Source: Cytophagaceae bacterium
GTDB taxonomy: Bacteria > Bacteroidota > Bacteroidia > Cytophagales > UBA9547
Assembly (NCBI GenBank): GCA_027488865.1
Contig: JAIYAU010000025.1
Span: 62,001-126,000, forward strand
Length of the DNA: 64,000 bases
Direction of reading: 5' to 3'
Both the position numbers and the translations under genes were made by a program. Below, piece by piece: positions 1 through 9,272 of this stretch. The notes beneath the pieces are model-generated. The model saw only the letters and a list, made by a program, of their open reading frames with translations, was not told the DNA's origin and did not search any database. Position 1 is the first letter of the stretch. Each line of letters begins with the position of its first letter.

Positions 1-1711
1 GGGTGGCTATAGTATTTTCGTTATCATTTAACAATTCTTCATAAAGCTTTTCTCCGGGGCGTAATCCTGTGAATACAAGTTGTATATCTTTTCCCAAAGT
101 TAACCCGGACAACATAATCATTTTTTTGGCAAGGTCTACTATTTTAACAGATTCACCCATGTCGAACAAAAATATCTCACCACCATTTCCCATGGTTCCA
201 GCTTCTAGCACAAGCTGAACAGCTTCAGGAATGGTCATAAAATATCGTGTTATTTCAGGATGTGTTACAGTAATAGGCCCACCTTCCGCAATTTGTTTTT
301 TAAATCGAGGTATAACTGAACCATTGGAGCCCAACACATTGCCAAATCGTGTTGTTACGAATCTGGAATTCTTTTTTTCAGCTTCCATCCATCTATTCAG
401 CGATTGAATGTAAATTTCAGCTATTCTTTTAGAAGCACCCATTACATTGGTAGGATTAACCGCCTTGTCTGTGGAAATCATAACAAATTTATCTACTCCA
501 TGTTTTACAGATAAATCGGCTAATATTTTTGTTCCTTTTATATTGGTCAAGATTGCTTCTGTTGGATTCTCTTCAATCATTGGCACGTGTTTATATGCAG
601 CTGCATGAAACACAAATTGAGGTTTAAACCTTTCAAACACTCTTTTCATCCTATCTGTATTGCGAATATCACCTAGAATAACCTCAAAATTAACTTTAAC
701 AGTCATTTCCGAAATATCGAGACTTAATTCATGTAAAGCAGACTCACTTTGGTCAAGCAACAAGAGAAGACCGGGATTTAGTGCGATTAATTGACGAGCT
801 ATTTCACTACCAATAGACCCAGCAGCACCAGTTACTAGCACAACTTTGTGTTCTATCTGTTTCTTTATTAATATATTATCTAGTTTAATAGAAGGTCTAC
901 CTAAAATATCTTCAATCCTAAGTTCTTTAATCTGCGAAAGACTAAATTCCCCATTTATCCATTTTTCAACTGGAGGTATTGTACGAACCTTTACCCCTCT
1001 TGAAAGACAAATATCCACTATTTCTTGTTTACGCTTGGGTGTAATATATGCTGCTGCTATAATGACCTCCTCTACCGCTTTTTCTTGAATAAATTCCCCC
1101 AAATTGCCGTTGGCATAATGAATTTGAACTCCTTCAATCATGTTTTTGCTTTTTTTCGGATCATCATCTACGAAGGCTACCACGTTGTAACTTGAACCAG
1201 AATATTGAGTAAGGGTGCGCTTTGTCATCATCCCCACTTCACCAGCACCAAAAATGATTACGTTAATGCGTTTAGAATTTTGAAGACGGTATTCAAAATA
1301 AGCGATTTTGGCCACAATTCTAAAGGCGGCCATTAATAACATGGTAATGAAATAATCCATTACCAAAACAGAAAAATGTGATAATAATATGCCTGTAATG
1401 GTGTAAATAAGCAAATTAAAAACTACCAAAAAAGCAAAGCTGATAGTAAGTGCGGTAAATATTTTTTTAGCATCTTCTATACTGGTATACCTAATGATCC
1501 CAGCGTAAGGTTTGTATCTGTAAAAAAGAATTAGCTTGATTGATAAGGTTGAGGAAATGGTAAATGGAAGTAAGTCCCAAGCTTCTAATGGAACATTAAA
1601 ATTAAATCTTAGAAAAAATGATAATAAAACCGAAATTATACACAGGTATATATCAATTTGTAGTACGGTCCATCGAGAAATTTTTGCAGTAAATATCCTG
1701 TGAATATCCAT
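1..1711 (-). CDS. Membrane-bound CapD/WbpM-type nucleotide-sugar 4,6-dehydratase (3' end missing)
   Basis: I translated this frame by eye; it is open from the ATG at 1709-1711 to the left edge (570 codons visible, C-terminus lost). The N-terminal ~135 residues hold about four membrane segments. A first Rossmann motif (IIFGAGEVG, ~residue 153) is followed by the main SDR domain with VTGAAGSIGSE near residue 294. The catalytic region reads STDKA...NVMGASK, so the usual Tyr of YxxxK is Met, as in the long WbpM/PglF class (Ser-Met-Lys triad) that makes 4-keto-6-deoxy sugars from UDP-GlcNAc. The gene reads out of the window, probably into a capsule/exopolysaccharide cluster. The exact sugar product cannot be told from sequence. 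Confidence 0.9.
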   Translation of the reverse strand, partial: MDIHRIFTAKISRWTVLQIDIYLCIISVLLSFFLRFNFNVPLEAWDLLPFTISSTLSIKLILFYRYKPYAGIIRYTSIEDAKKIFTALTISFAFLVVFNLLIYTITGILLSHFSVLVMDYFITMLLMAAFRIVAKIAYFEYRLQNSKRINVIIFGAGEVGMMTKRTLTQYSGSSYNVVAFVDDDPKKSKNMIEGVQIHYANGNLGEFIQEKAVEEVIIAAAYITPKRKQEIVDICLSRGVKVRTIPPVEKWINGEFSLSQIKELRIEDILGRPSIKLDNILIKKQIEHKVVLVTGAAGSIGSEIARQLIALNPGLLLLLDQSESALHELSLDISEMTVKVNFEVILGDIRNTDRMKRVFERFKPQFVFHAAAYKHVPMIEENPTEAILTNIKGTKILADLSVKHGVDKFVMISTDKAVNPTNVMGASKRIAEIYIQSLNRWMEAEKKNSRFVTTRFGNVLGSNGSVIPRFKKQIAEGGPITVTHPEITRYFMTIPEAVQLVLEAGTMGNGGEIFLFDMGESVKIVDLAKKMIMLSGLTLGKDIQLVFTGLRPGEKLYEELLNDNENTIAT

Positions 1712-1739
1712 TAGCTTTCAGTTTACTTGTTCCCATAAA

Positions 1740-1776
1740 AAAAATGAAAAGCAGCAAACTAGGGCTAATTTGCTGC
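1740..1776 (-). terminator. Rho-independent terminator after fabD
   Basis: On the minus strand an 8-bp perfect stem (GCAGCAAA at 1751-1758 pairing with 1769-1776) with a 10-nt loop is followed by TTTTCATTTTTTTT. It lies 20 nt past the fabD stop and should separate fabD from the CapD-type gene. Confidence 0.7.
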
Positions 1777-1795
1777 GGTTGGTAAATATACAAAT

Positions 1796-2674
1796 TTATA
1801 TACTAAAAACTTCTGCCTCAGGAGATATTTTTTTTACTAACCCCTGAAGTACTTTGCCGGGGCCACATTCTACAAAGATACTTCCACCATCTTGTGTTAT
1901 ATTTTTTACAGTCTGTGTCCACCTTACAGGCGCAGTGAGTTGTGAAACCAAATTTAATTTTATTTCATCTACATTTATAGAAGGAAGCGCATTTACATTT
2001 TGATACACAGGACAAATAGGCAAAGAAAATTTAGTTTCTAAAATTGCTTTTTCTAGTTCAACTCTTGCTGGCTCCATCAGTGGAGAATGGAAAGCCCCTC
2101 CTACTGGCAACACTAAAGCACGTTTTGCGCCAGCTGCTTTCATTTGCTCACATGCAATTTCTATCCCTTTTGTGCTGCCAGATATTACCAACTGGCCGGG
2201 GCAATTATAGTTAGCTGCTACCACAACTTCTTCAGTAATGCTATGGCAAATTTCTTCTACCTTTTCATCTGCCAAGCCAAGAACAGCAGCCATAGAAGAT
2301 GGATTTAGTTCACAAGCCTTTTGCATGGCTTGCGCTCTTTTGGATACCAACACCAAAGCGTCTTCAAAAGATAAAGCTTTATTAGCTACCAATGCAGAAA
2401 ATTCGCCAAGTGAATGACCTGCGACCATGTCAGGATTAAAATCGGCGGCAATACTTGCCAACACTACCGAATGTATAAAAATGGCTGGTTGTGTAACATT
2501 GGTTTGTTTTAACGCTTCATCACTGCCAGTAAACATAATATCTGTAATCCTAAATCCAAGAATATCATTGGATTTTTCAAACATCGCTTTGGCTTGATTA
2601 TTAGTATCATACAACTCCTTACCCATTCCAGAAAACTGTGAACCTTGGCCAGGAAAAACGTAGGCTTTTTTCAT
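1796..2674 (-). CDS. fabD: Malonyl-CoA:ACP transacylase FabD
   Basis: Transfers malonyl from CoA to acyl carrier protein, feeding type II fatty acid synthesis in the cytoplasm. The protein (292 aa, normal for the family) begins MKKAYVFPGQGSQFSGMG, carries the nucleophile elbow GHSLGEFSA and the His-containing GGAFHSPLM, and ends with the usual GPGKVLQGL segment. The frame could run to a TTG at 2707, but the ATG at 2674 gives the canonical N-terminus. A TAnnTTTG-like box at 2705-2712 (minus strand) would start transcription between the two. No other fab genes are adjacent. Confidence 0.96.
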   Translation of the reverse strand: MKKAYVFPGQGSQFSGMGKELYDTNNQAKAMFEKSNDILGFRITDIMFTGSDEALKQTNVTQPAIFIHSVVLASIAADFNPDMVAGHSLGEFSALVANKALSFEDALVLVSKRAQAMQKACELNPSSMAAVLGLADEKVEEICHSITEEVVVAANYNCPGQLVISGSTKGIEIACEQMKAAGAKRALVLPVGGAFHSPLMEPARVELEKAILETKFSLPICPVYQNVNALPSINVDEIKLNLVSQLTAPVRWTQTVKNITQDGGSIFVECGPGKVLQGLVKKISPEAEVFSI

Positions 2675-2790
2675 TTTTATACTTATTTGTGAACTAAAAT
2701 TCTTCAAAAATAAATATATTTTGCCAAAAACATGCTCAACAGTTCAAAATAAGAACATTGGAATAAAATTTTACTATCTAATTGCTTGGC

Positions 2791-3951
2791 TTAATAGCTC
2801 ATTTCTAAGATATTATGAGCATCGTTTGGCGTTAGTGATTTATTTTCGCCAAGGCCTACCCAATTTCTTTCAGTAAATCGATTTTTAATAAAATCAGCTG
2901 ATTTTTGATAATCAGAAGTATATTGTGACAACTTAGTATCAATCCCTAATGAATGAAAAAATTCTTCAGTTTTTACGATAGCTAATTTTGCTTTTTCTAA
3001 AACATTGCCATCATTTATACCCCAAACTCTTTCTCCATACTGGGCCAATTTCTCTTTTTTAGATTCAATATTGTAGGCATAATGGCTTGGCGCAATTATG
3101 GCCAAGGTGCGTGCATGATCGATATGATAAAGTGCAGTAAGTTCGTGACCCATGGCATGGATTGCCCAATCGTTTGGAACGCCTTTTTGAATAAGACCAT
3201 TAAGTGCCATCGTGCAAGACCACATAAAATTGGCCGCAGCGGTATAATCACTTGGGTCTTTCATAATAACCGGTGCTACCTGCACTAAGGTTTGCATAAC
3301 ACTTTCTGCTAATCTGTCTTGCAGATAGGCCTGCACAGGATAGGTCATATATTGCTCCAACACGTGTGTGAAGGCATCTGTAATTCCATTGGCAATTTGC
3401 CTTTGAGGAATAGATTTAATCACTTCAGGGTCACAAATCGAAAACAACGGAAATAGCCCTGGTCCGCCCATACCTAGTTTTTCTTGGGTGGCTTTGTTGG
3501 TAATCACTGCACCCGAATTCATTTCAGAACCCGTAGCTGGCAAAGTAAGTACGGTACCAAATGGCATTCCTACTTCAGTTCTGATGTTATTTTTTAAAAT
3601 ATCCCAAGGATTTTCTCCTGTGTATAAAGCCGCTGAAGCCAAAAACTTAGTGCCATCTATCACCGAACCCCCTCCTACTGCCAACAAAAATGTGATTCCT
3701 TGTCCTTTAATTATTTTCAATGCGTCCACCAATACTTCATACTCAGGATTAGCTGGAATTCCCCCAAACTCTATTACTTCAAAATCTTTAAGGGCAGCCT
3801 TTACTTGGTCATAAATGCCATTTTTAAAAATGCTTCCACCGCCATAAAGCAGTAATATTTTTGATTTAGCTGGAATCTCTTTTGGTAATTTGACTATTTG
3901 TCCTTTTCCAAAAATGATTTTAGTTGGATTTTTGAATTCAAAATTGAGCAT
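2791..3951 (-). CDS. yqhD: YqhD-type iron-containing alcohol dehydrogenase / aldehyde reductase
   Basis: An NADPH-dependent aldehyde reductase of the Fe-ADH family, likely reducing short-chain and lipid-derived aldehydes. The 386-aa length matches E. coli YqhD (387 aa), and recognisable blocks run the whole length: YGGGSIFKNGIYDQV, EFGGIPANPEYE, LAVGGGSVIDGTKF, LPATGSEMNSGAV, and the metal-binding stretch with DAFTHVLEQY, HAMGHELTALYHIDHA. The gene stands alone between fabD and a 539-bp intergenic region. The specific substrate is not shown by the sequence. Confidence 0.93.
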   Translation of the reverse strand: MLNFEFKNPTKIIFGKGQIVKLPKEIPAKSKILLLYGGGSIFKNGIYDQVKAALKDFEVIEFGGIPANPEYEVLVDALKIIKGQGITFLLAVGGGSVIDGTKFLASAALYTGENPWDILKNNIRTEVGMPFGTVLTLPATGSEMNSGAVITNKATQEKLGMGGPGLFPLFSICDPEVIKSIPQRQIANGITDAFTHVLEQYMTYPVQAYLQDRLAESVMQTLVQVAPVIMKDPSDYTAAANFMWSCTMALNGLIQKGVPNDWAIHAMGHELTALYHIDHARTLAIIAPSHYAYNIESKKEKLAQYGERVWGINDGNVLEKAKLAIVKTEEFFHSLGIDTKLSQYTSDYQKSADFIKNRFTERNWVGLGENKSLTPNDAHNILEMSY

Positions 3952-4490
3952 GAGTTATATTATAAAAAGTTTGTATTGCTAGAAACAATAAGAAGAAGAT
4001 TAGGTTCAAATTGGGTAATAAAAAATGTCATCAAGGCAACGATTTTTTACTCTTCCTTCTTGAAAGCTATTCAATAACAGACTTTGATGAAACTATGCTA
4101 GCTGATTTAGTATTAGTTAATGGCTTTATTGAACTAAGGCGTAAAAAAGAAGTCCAATAAATGCAATTACATTGAATATTTTTCAGCTGTTGATGGAGTT
4201 TAGCTAAAAATTAATTCTAAAGTTCTTTTTCAAGTAACTTCTTCTTGATTTGGTATAATGTTTTGGTAATAAACAAGCTATTGGTATAAAACTGATTATT
4301 AGATACTTATTATTAAGGATTTAGTTTGGTGCTTGAATACAATGCCGATGGTAAGGGGTAAGTATTGCATGTAAGTTATTTCAATAAGCCGAAAGTAAAA
4401 AAATTAAATAAAATTTTGGAGCATGGCAACCCTTTTACATTAAAAATCATCTAATAGGAAATTTTTAAACACTAAAACTTAAAAGTAATC
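3952..4490. other. 539-bp intergenic region, no supported gene
   Basis: I see no convincing gene, RNA or repeat. A plus-strand frame of about 64 codons (roughly 3966-4160, ending SITDFDETMLADLVLVNGF...) lacks an early ATG and resembles nothing I recognise. It could be a gene remnant or a chance opening in AT-rich DNA. The last 100 bases must contain the promoter of the T9SS gene, but no TAnnTTTG box with good spacing is visible. Confidence 0.5.
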
Positions 4491-7232
4491 ATGAAAAAAA
4501 TCTTTTTAGCTCATGCTTTTGTATGGGTATTATCGCTTTTGTGTGCTAATGCACAAGTTAATCTAGCCAATGGGCTGATTGCTCATTATTCATTCACAGG
4601 AAATGCTAATGATCTTTCTGGAAATGCAAACAATTTTTTTAACAATGGAGCAGCTTTAACAACAGACCGTTTTGGAAATCCAAATTCAGCTTTTGCTTTT
4701 AATGGGACAACTACTTCATTAAGCGCTCCAAATCCGGATATTTTACGAACGGAAGTGTGGTCAGTATCCGCTTGGTACCGAACAACAAGTAGCGGTACAA
4801 TTCAAAGATTAACAAATAAAGGAGGTCCTTTAACTTCTTCTACTAATTATATGTGTATTATGATGTCTCCTACTGGAGCCATATATGGTACTATTTGGAA
4901 CGGAGCTGTAGAAGTCCAATGTATGGATACAAGAGTTACAAATGACGGTCTATGGCATCATGTTGTTTTTATAAGAGAAGGTGTCAATTCTAGAATTCTC
5001 AACTTATACGTTGATGGGATTTTAAGAAGATCTGTTAACGATCCGTATGGAAATTTAGTTAATGCGTCAGATTTCACTGTTGGCAGGAATAGTCAACCAA
5101 ACCAATATTGGAATGGATCCATTGATGATATTCGTATCTATAATAGAATATTATCTCAAGAAGAAGTTTGTGCAATTCATGACAGAACCATTAACGTCCC
5201 TAGCCCAATATTTAATCCTTTACCTACTAATTTTTGTGTTGGCACTTCTTATAATTTAACTGTACAACAAATACCAAATGCTACATATGAGTGGAGTCTA
5301 AATGGTCAACCTCAAACTTCAACTGGAAACACATTTCAATTTACTCCACAGACTAATCAAGCCAATACAACAATTGTATTATCTGTAAGGGCGAGAATTT
5401 GCAATCAATTTGGACCTGCAGCCACTACAAATATTGTGGTTCCACCTACTGCAGCTCCAAACCCAACATGGACTAGTGCTCTTCCTGCCAGCGTTTGTGT
5501 AGGTGTACCTTTAACTTATGCTGTAGTAGCTATGCCCAACGCTTCTACCTATGAATGGATTATAAACGGCACTACTCAGGCTGCAACAGGACCAACTTTT
5601 ACGTACACTCCTGTTGCAACCCAAGCAAACAGCATCCAAAACATCTCGGTAAGAGCGAGGGGTTGTAATATGGTGAGTACTTTGGCTAACACTAATATTT
5701 TTGTACATTCACTTCCCAATATTCCAGCAATTCAATCACAGCCATCTTTAATATCATGTGCTGGTAACACAAGTCAATTTTCTGTAGTATCCACCCCAAA
5801 TATTACTTATTCTTGGACTTCTAATGGAATTGCTCAAACTTCTACAACGAACCAGTTAAATTTAAATACTGCTACTTCTGGTAGCTATTTGGTTCAAGTT
5901 CGAGCGATTAATGGTAATGGCTGTAGAAGTGATGCTTTAGGCTTTAACAGCATAACAGCTAACGCCCTTCCATCAACACCAACTTTAATTTCACCAGCGA
6001 CTAGTTTAACCTCAGTTTGCTCTGGTACAACTAATTTATTTAGTGTAGGTGGCACAGCTAGTGCCTACCAATGGTACGAAAATGATGTTTTGCTTGGTAC
6101 AGTAACGACTAACTCCTTTAATAAAACGTGGCTAGCCTCACCAACTACCTCTACCATAAAAGTTCGTGCAGTACAGAATGGTTGTTTCAGTGGGTTTTAT
6201 ACCTTCCCGGTTGTAACAACTACTGCGACACCTACTACCCCCGTAATTTCAGGTAAATTAACTGATGTATGTGAAGCTAGTTCTCAGGTTTATTCTGCCA
6301 CAGGTAGTACAGCAGCCACTTATCTTTGGAAATTAAATGGGACTTCATTACCTCAAACAACACAATCGGTTACAGTAACTAACATCAACACTGGAAACAA
6401 TATTATTGATGTAATAGCCAAAACCAATAATTGTATTTCGCCTATAGCTACTGCCACCATTGTTGGTAAAGCCAAACCTATATTGCCGATTATTTCAGGA
6501 AACGCAACACCTTGTCCTTTAAGCAGAACTGAAGCATATGAGATTTCCAATGTGATAGCAGGAAGTGAATACTTCTTTAGAGCCAATGAAGGGTTATCTA
6601 TAAAATATGCCACTGATGCGGGTGTCCCATATTCGAAAATCATTGCGGATTTTCCATATTTGTTAGATAAACCGTATGTAATTCAAGCTACTAGCAAAAA
6701 TGAGTGTGGCACTAGCATTGCAACGCTTAATGTACGTACTAAAACTGGAGTGCCACAATTGCCAAATATTTCATGTGTTACTCCTACGTGTAACCAATAT
6801 CAAATACAAGTAGATCCAGTTAACCCAGCAATAGTTTGGACTAATGCAACAGTAACAGGTAATAACTATGTATCAAACTCTAATGGGCCTGGTCAGAATG
6901 TAAGGGTAAAAGTAACAGCAAATGGTTGTTCTTACGAAAGTGGATTTAACTGTGGCGCTATTTCTACTGCTAGAATGGATGCTACTGAAACTTCCGAATC
7001 ATTAGCCGTGAGCAATGTTTATCCAAATCCTAACAATGGATCTTTTACCTTAGAAACTGATGGAGAGCCAGGGACTGCATTTGTTTATAGTAATAATGGT
7101 CAGTTAGTAAAACAGTTGGAACTCGTAGAAGGTAAATACCTTTATGATTTATCAATCGCAGTAAAAGGAATATATTTAGTTAAGTTAAGAACTAATAGTT
7201 ACAGTCGTTCTCACTCAATTGTAATAAATTAA
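4491..7232 (+). CDS. Secreted LamG/PKD-like repeat protein with T9SS type A sorting domain
   Basis: A 913-aa cell-surface or secreted protein. Residues 1-22 are a signal peptide (ends LLCANAQ). Residues ~25-230 form a LamG/concanavalin-like jelly roll (LIAHYSFTGNANDLSG near the start, SIDDIRIYNRILSQEEV at the end). About seven Ig/PKD-like modules of ~80-90 residues follow, each with a Cys near its start and a Y-x-W strand (e.g. TYEWSLNG, TYEWIING, TYLWKLNG). The last ~75 residues are a type IX secretion sorting domain (VYPNPNNGSFTLE ... GIYLVKLRT). The LamG fold suggests carbohydrate or protein binding; no catalytic motif is visible. A hairpin terminator follows directly. Confidence 0.92.
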   Translation: MKKIFLAHAFVWVLSLLCANAQVNLANGLIAHYSFTGNANDLSGNANNFFNNGAALTTDRFGNPNSAFAFNGTTTSLSAPNPDILRTEVWSVSAWYRTTSSGTIQRLTNKGGPLTSSTNYMCIMMSPTGAIYGTIWNGAVEVQCMDTRVTNDGLWHHVVFIREGVNSRILNLYVDGILRRSVNDPYGNLVNASDFTVGRNSQPNQYWNGSIDDIRIYNRILSQEEVCAIHDRTINVPSPIFNPLPTNFCVGTSYNLTVQQIPNATYEWSLNGQPQTSTGNTFQFTPQTNQANTTIVLSVRARICNQFGPAATTNIVVPPTAAPNPTWTSALPASVCVGVPLTYAVVAMPNASTYEWIINGTTQAATGPTFTYTPVATQANSIQNISVRARGCNMVSTLANTNIFVHSLPNIPAIQSQPSLISCAGNTSQFSVVSTPNITYSWTSNGIAQTSTTNQLNLNTATSGSYLVQVRAINGNGCRSDALGFNSITANALPSTPTLISPATSLTSVCSGTTNLFSVGGTASAYQWYENDVLLGTVTTNSFNKTWLASPTTSTIKVRAVQNGCFSGFYTFPVVTTTATPTTPVISGKLTDVCEASSQVYSATGSTAATYLWKLNGTSLPQTTQSVTVTNINTGNNIIDVIAKTNNCISPIATATIVGKAKPILPIISGNATPCPLSRTEAYEISNVIAGSEYFFRANEGLSIKYATDAGVPYSKIIADFPYLLDKPYVIQATSKNECGTSIATLNVRTKTGVPQLPNISCVTPTCNQYQIQVDPVNPAIVWTNATVTGNNYVSNSNGPGQNVRVKVTANGCSYESGFNCGAISTARMDATETSESLAVSNVYPNPNNGSFTLETDGEPGTAFVYSNNGQLVKQLELVEGKYLYDLSIAVKGIYLVKLRTNSYSRSHSIVIN

Positions 7233-7260
7233 TATCTAGTTAATTAGTAATTTTATTTTT

Positions 7261-7294
7261 ACGGTAGTAACTTTTAGTTGCTACCGTTTTTTTT
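7261..7294 (+). terminator. Rho-independent terminator of the T9SS gene
   Basis: An 11-bp stem (ACGGTAGTAAC with GTTGCTACCGT, one G-T wobble) closes a 5-nt loop and is followed by eight T. It begins 29 nt after the stop codon. Confidence 0.85.
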
Positions 7295-7337
7295 GGTAGT
7301 ATGGTAAGATTTTTTCGAACAAATATCAAAATAACTA

Positions 7338-7345
7338 TAAATTTG
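7338..7345 (+). promoter_or_regulatory. Candidate Bacteroidota -7 box for the 7372 gene
   Basis: TAAATTTG matches TAnnTTTG. Twenty nt upstream is TCG within TTTTTTCG, one base off the -33 TTG. The predicted transcript would start ~20 nt before the ATG at 7372. Confidence 0.4.
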
Positions 7346-7371
7346 CGCTTGGTAGGTAAAAATTACCCAAT

Positions 7372-8529
7372 ATGCTTTTTTTAATTAACAGACGAATATA
7401 TAGTTGGATTTGTGACAAAGTGGTTTATTTTGCTCAATTCAAATATTTTTCTCTTTTATTTATTTTCTTCTGTGTTGTAGTTTCAATTTTTTTTGCCTTT
7501 CCACCATTTCATGTAATCGTCTTTAATAAGTACGATGAGTACTGGGTGCCAATATTATTACAAATACAATCTCCTTTTAATCCTGTGGTCTATCCTAGTG
7601 AATTACACGCTGCAAAAAGGTGTTTCCGATTAACAGTTCCCATAATTGCTCATTATTTGAATTTTAAAGTTTGGGGTTGTATCCTTCTTCAATATGTTTT
7701 CGGGGTAGTTTCTATATGGATTAATCTAAAGCTAATAATGAGATTTACAAACGATATAATTATATCTGTATTATTAACAATTTCATTTGTATTTATATAT
7801 GTTGGATTTGGTGCGTTTTATGATTTACGTGGTATGTTTGATACAATTAGTATTGGATTTATTTTGTTGGCGATGTACCTGAGAAGTCCCTTACTCGTCT
7901 TTATACTAACATTATTATCGTCCTTTACAGACGAAAGAGGTTTAATAGCTTCCAATATCCTATGGATATTCTTCTCATTCCGTGATGATAAAAGCGGAGA
8001 ATTTGATATTTTTAAACTGAACAGTTGTAAAATTGCACTTATCCTTAGTTGGTTGGTGTACTTTGCGCTAAGATATTATTTAATACATAAGTTAGATTTT
8101 TATACTGCTACAGGAGGGGTCACTTTTAAGTTAATAGTTGAACAAATGAATAACATGCCTCTGGCATTTTGGAGTGCACTAGAAGGATTTTGGGTGCTTA
8201 TCGTATTGTTTTTTACTTACAGTGTTAGAACCAAAAAATACCTATTTTCATTGATTTGTTTAATTAGTTTGTTAATCTCTCTAACAACAGCCATGATGGT
8301 AGGTGATTTAACCAGGAGTGCCATGTACATCTATCCATTTATATTTGTTGCATTAATTTATGTTAGCAAACATGAACCCACAAGCGATTTAAGGAAAGTC
8401 GCATATTTAGTTTTGGTTATATCATTTTTATTTCCAGGTTATTACTTTTTTGGAGAAAATTTCACCCGTTGGTGTTATCCTCTACCTTTCAGGGCCATTC
8501 ATGTATTAAATTCATACCTCAATCAATAA
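7372..8529 (+). CDS. Multi-spanning membrane protein of the polysaccharide island
   Basis: I do not recognise a specific family. The 385-aa protein has about ten hydrophobic helices spread over its length, separated by short basic or aromatic loops, with no signal peptide and no soluble domain. An extracytoplasmic-looking loop between the first and second helices (KYDEYWVPILLQ ... LHAAKRCFRLTVP) is where lipid-linked-sugar GT-C enzymes often carry catalytic acids, so a glycosyltransferase or polymerase role is possible but not shown. The FkbM-type gene begins 5 nt after its stop, so the two are probably co-transcribed. Confidence 0.8.
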   Translation: MLFLINRRIYSWICDKVVYFAQFKYFSLLFIFFCVVVSIFFAFPPFHVIVFNKYDEYWVPILLQIQSPFNPVVYPSELHAAKRCFRLTVPIIAHYLNFKVWGCILLQYVFGVVSIWINLKLIMRFTNDIIISVLLTISFVFIYVGFGAFYDLRGMFDTISIGFILLAMYLRSPLLVFILTLLSSFTDERGLIASNILWIFFSFRDDKSGEFDIFKLNSCKIALILSWLVYFALRYYLIHKLDFYTATGGVTFKLIVEQMNNMPLAFWSALEGFWVLIVLFFTYSVRTKKYLFSLICLISLLISLTTAMMVGDLTRSAMYIYPFIFVALIYVSKHEPTSDLRKVAYLVLVISFLFPGYYFFGENFTRWCYPLPFRAIHVLNSYLNQ

Positions 8530-8534
8530 CTTTA

Positions 8535-9272
8535 ATGAAAAGATTTATTAAATATTTGCTCTTCACAAATTTGTTTTATGCATTTTACCTTTATTTGATT
8601 CATAAAATGAAGTTTGTAGGGTATTCGGTTAGCTATTTTAAAGGACGTCCTATAAAATTGAGATCCGGTAAATCTGAGTATTTAATATTAAACCAAATTT
8701 TTGCTGATGATCAATACAGTGTAGATAATTATGTGAATGATCCGAAAACAATAATTGATGGAGGAGCAAACTGTGGTCTTAGTGCTATTTATTTTAAAAA
8801 TAATTTTCCTAATGCAGTGATTTACTGTTTTGAACCTCAAATTGACAACTATGCGCTGCTGCAGTTCAATACCAAAAAATTAAAGGATGTTCACAATTTC
8901 AATCTTGGAATATGGAGCGAGGATACAATTTTATATCTTAACCACAAGTCAGCTGCAGCAGATTTTTATATTGGGGATAAGAACGTTAGTGAAGGAGTTA
9001 AAATCGATGTAGTATCGATAGATACTATTATAAAGCAAAATAATATCGACAGAATTAATATATTAAAGTTGGATATAGAAGGTGCCGAAAAGGAAATATT
9101 TTCATCGGAATGCAATTGGCTAGATAAAACAGATTGTATTTTGATTGAGGTACATGATAGGTTTAAAAAAGATTGTGCAAAAACTTTATTCAATAAAATG
9201 AGCGAATATGACTATGACTTGGAAGTGTCTGGCGAAACTTTGAAATTTTTTAATATAAATAGAATTAACTAA
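8535..9272 (+). CDS. FkbM-family SAM-dependent methyltransferase
   Basis: A 245-aa protein with an N-terminal hydrophobic/basic segment (MKRFIKYLLFTNLFYAFYLY) followed by a class I methyltransferase core. Motif I is TIIDGGANCGLSAIYF, the acidic strand-2 residue is in VIYCFEPQ, then ISIDTII-like VVSIDTII, and motif IV is ILKLDIEGAEKEIF, the FkbM signature. Members methylate hydroxyls on sugars or polyketides; here a surface-glycan sugar is the likely target. The frame is open upstream to 8469 inside the preceding gene, but the ATG at 8535 gives a natural N-terminus and a 5-nt gap. Its 3' end overlaps the convergent flippase gene by 4 nt. Confidence 0.88.
   Translation: MKRFIKYLLFTNLFYAFYLYLIHKMKFVGYSVSYFKGRPIKLRSGKSEYLILNQIFADDQYSVDNYVNDPKTIIDGGANCGLSAIYFKNNFPNAVIYCFEPQIDNYALLQFNTKKLKDVHNFNLGIWSEDTILYLNHKSAAADFYIGDKNVSEGVKIDVVSIDTIIKQNNIDRINILKLDIEGAEKEIFSSECNWLDKTDCILIEVHDRFKKDCAKTLFNKMSEYDYDLEVSGETLKFFNINRIN

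Noticed and set aside
846-1088. 80-codon plus-strand frame
   Set aside because: It is antisense within the CapD-type gene, whose minus-strand frame has clear family motifs.
2675-2707. TTG start of fabD 11 codons upstream
   Set aside because: The ATG at 2674 begins exactly at the conserved FabD N-terminus, and the upstream codons overlap a promoter-like box.
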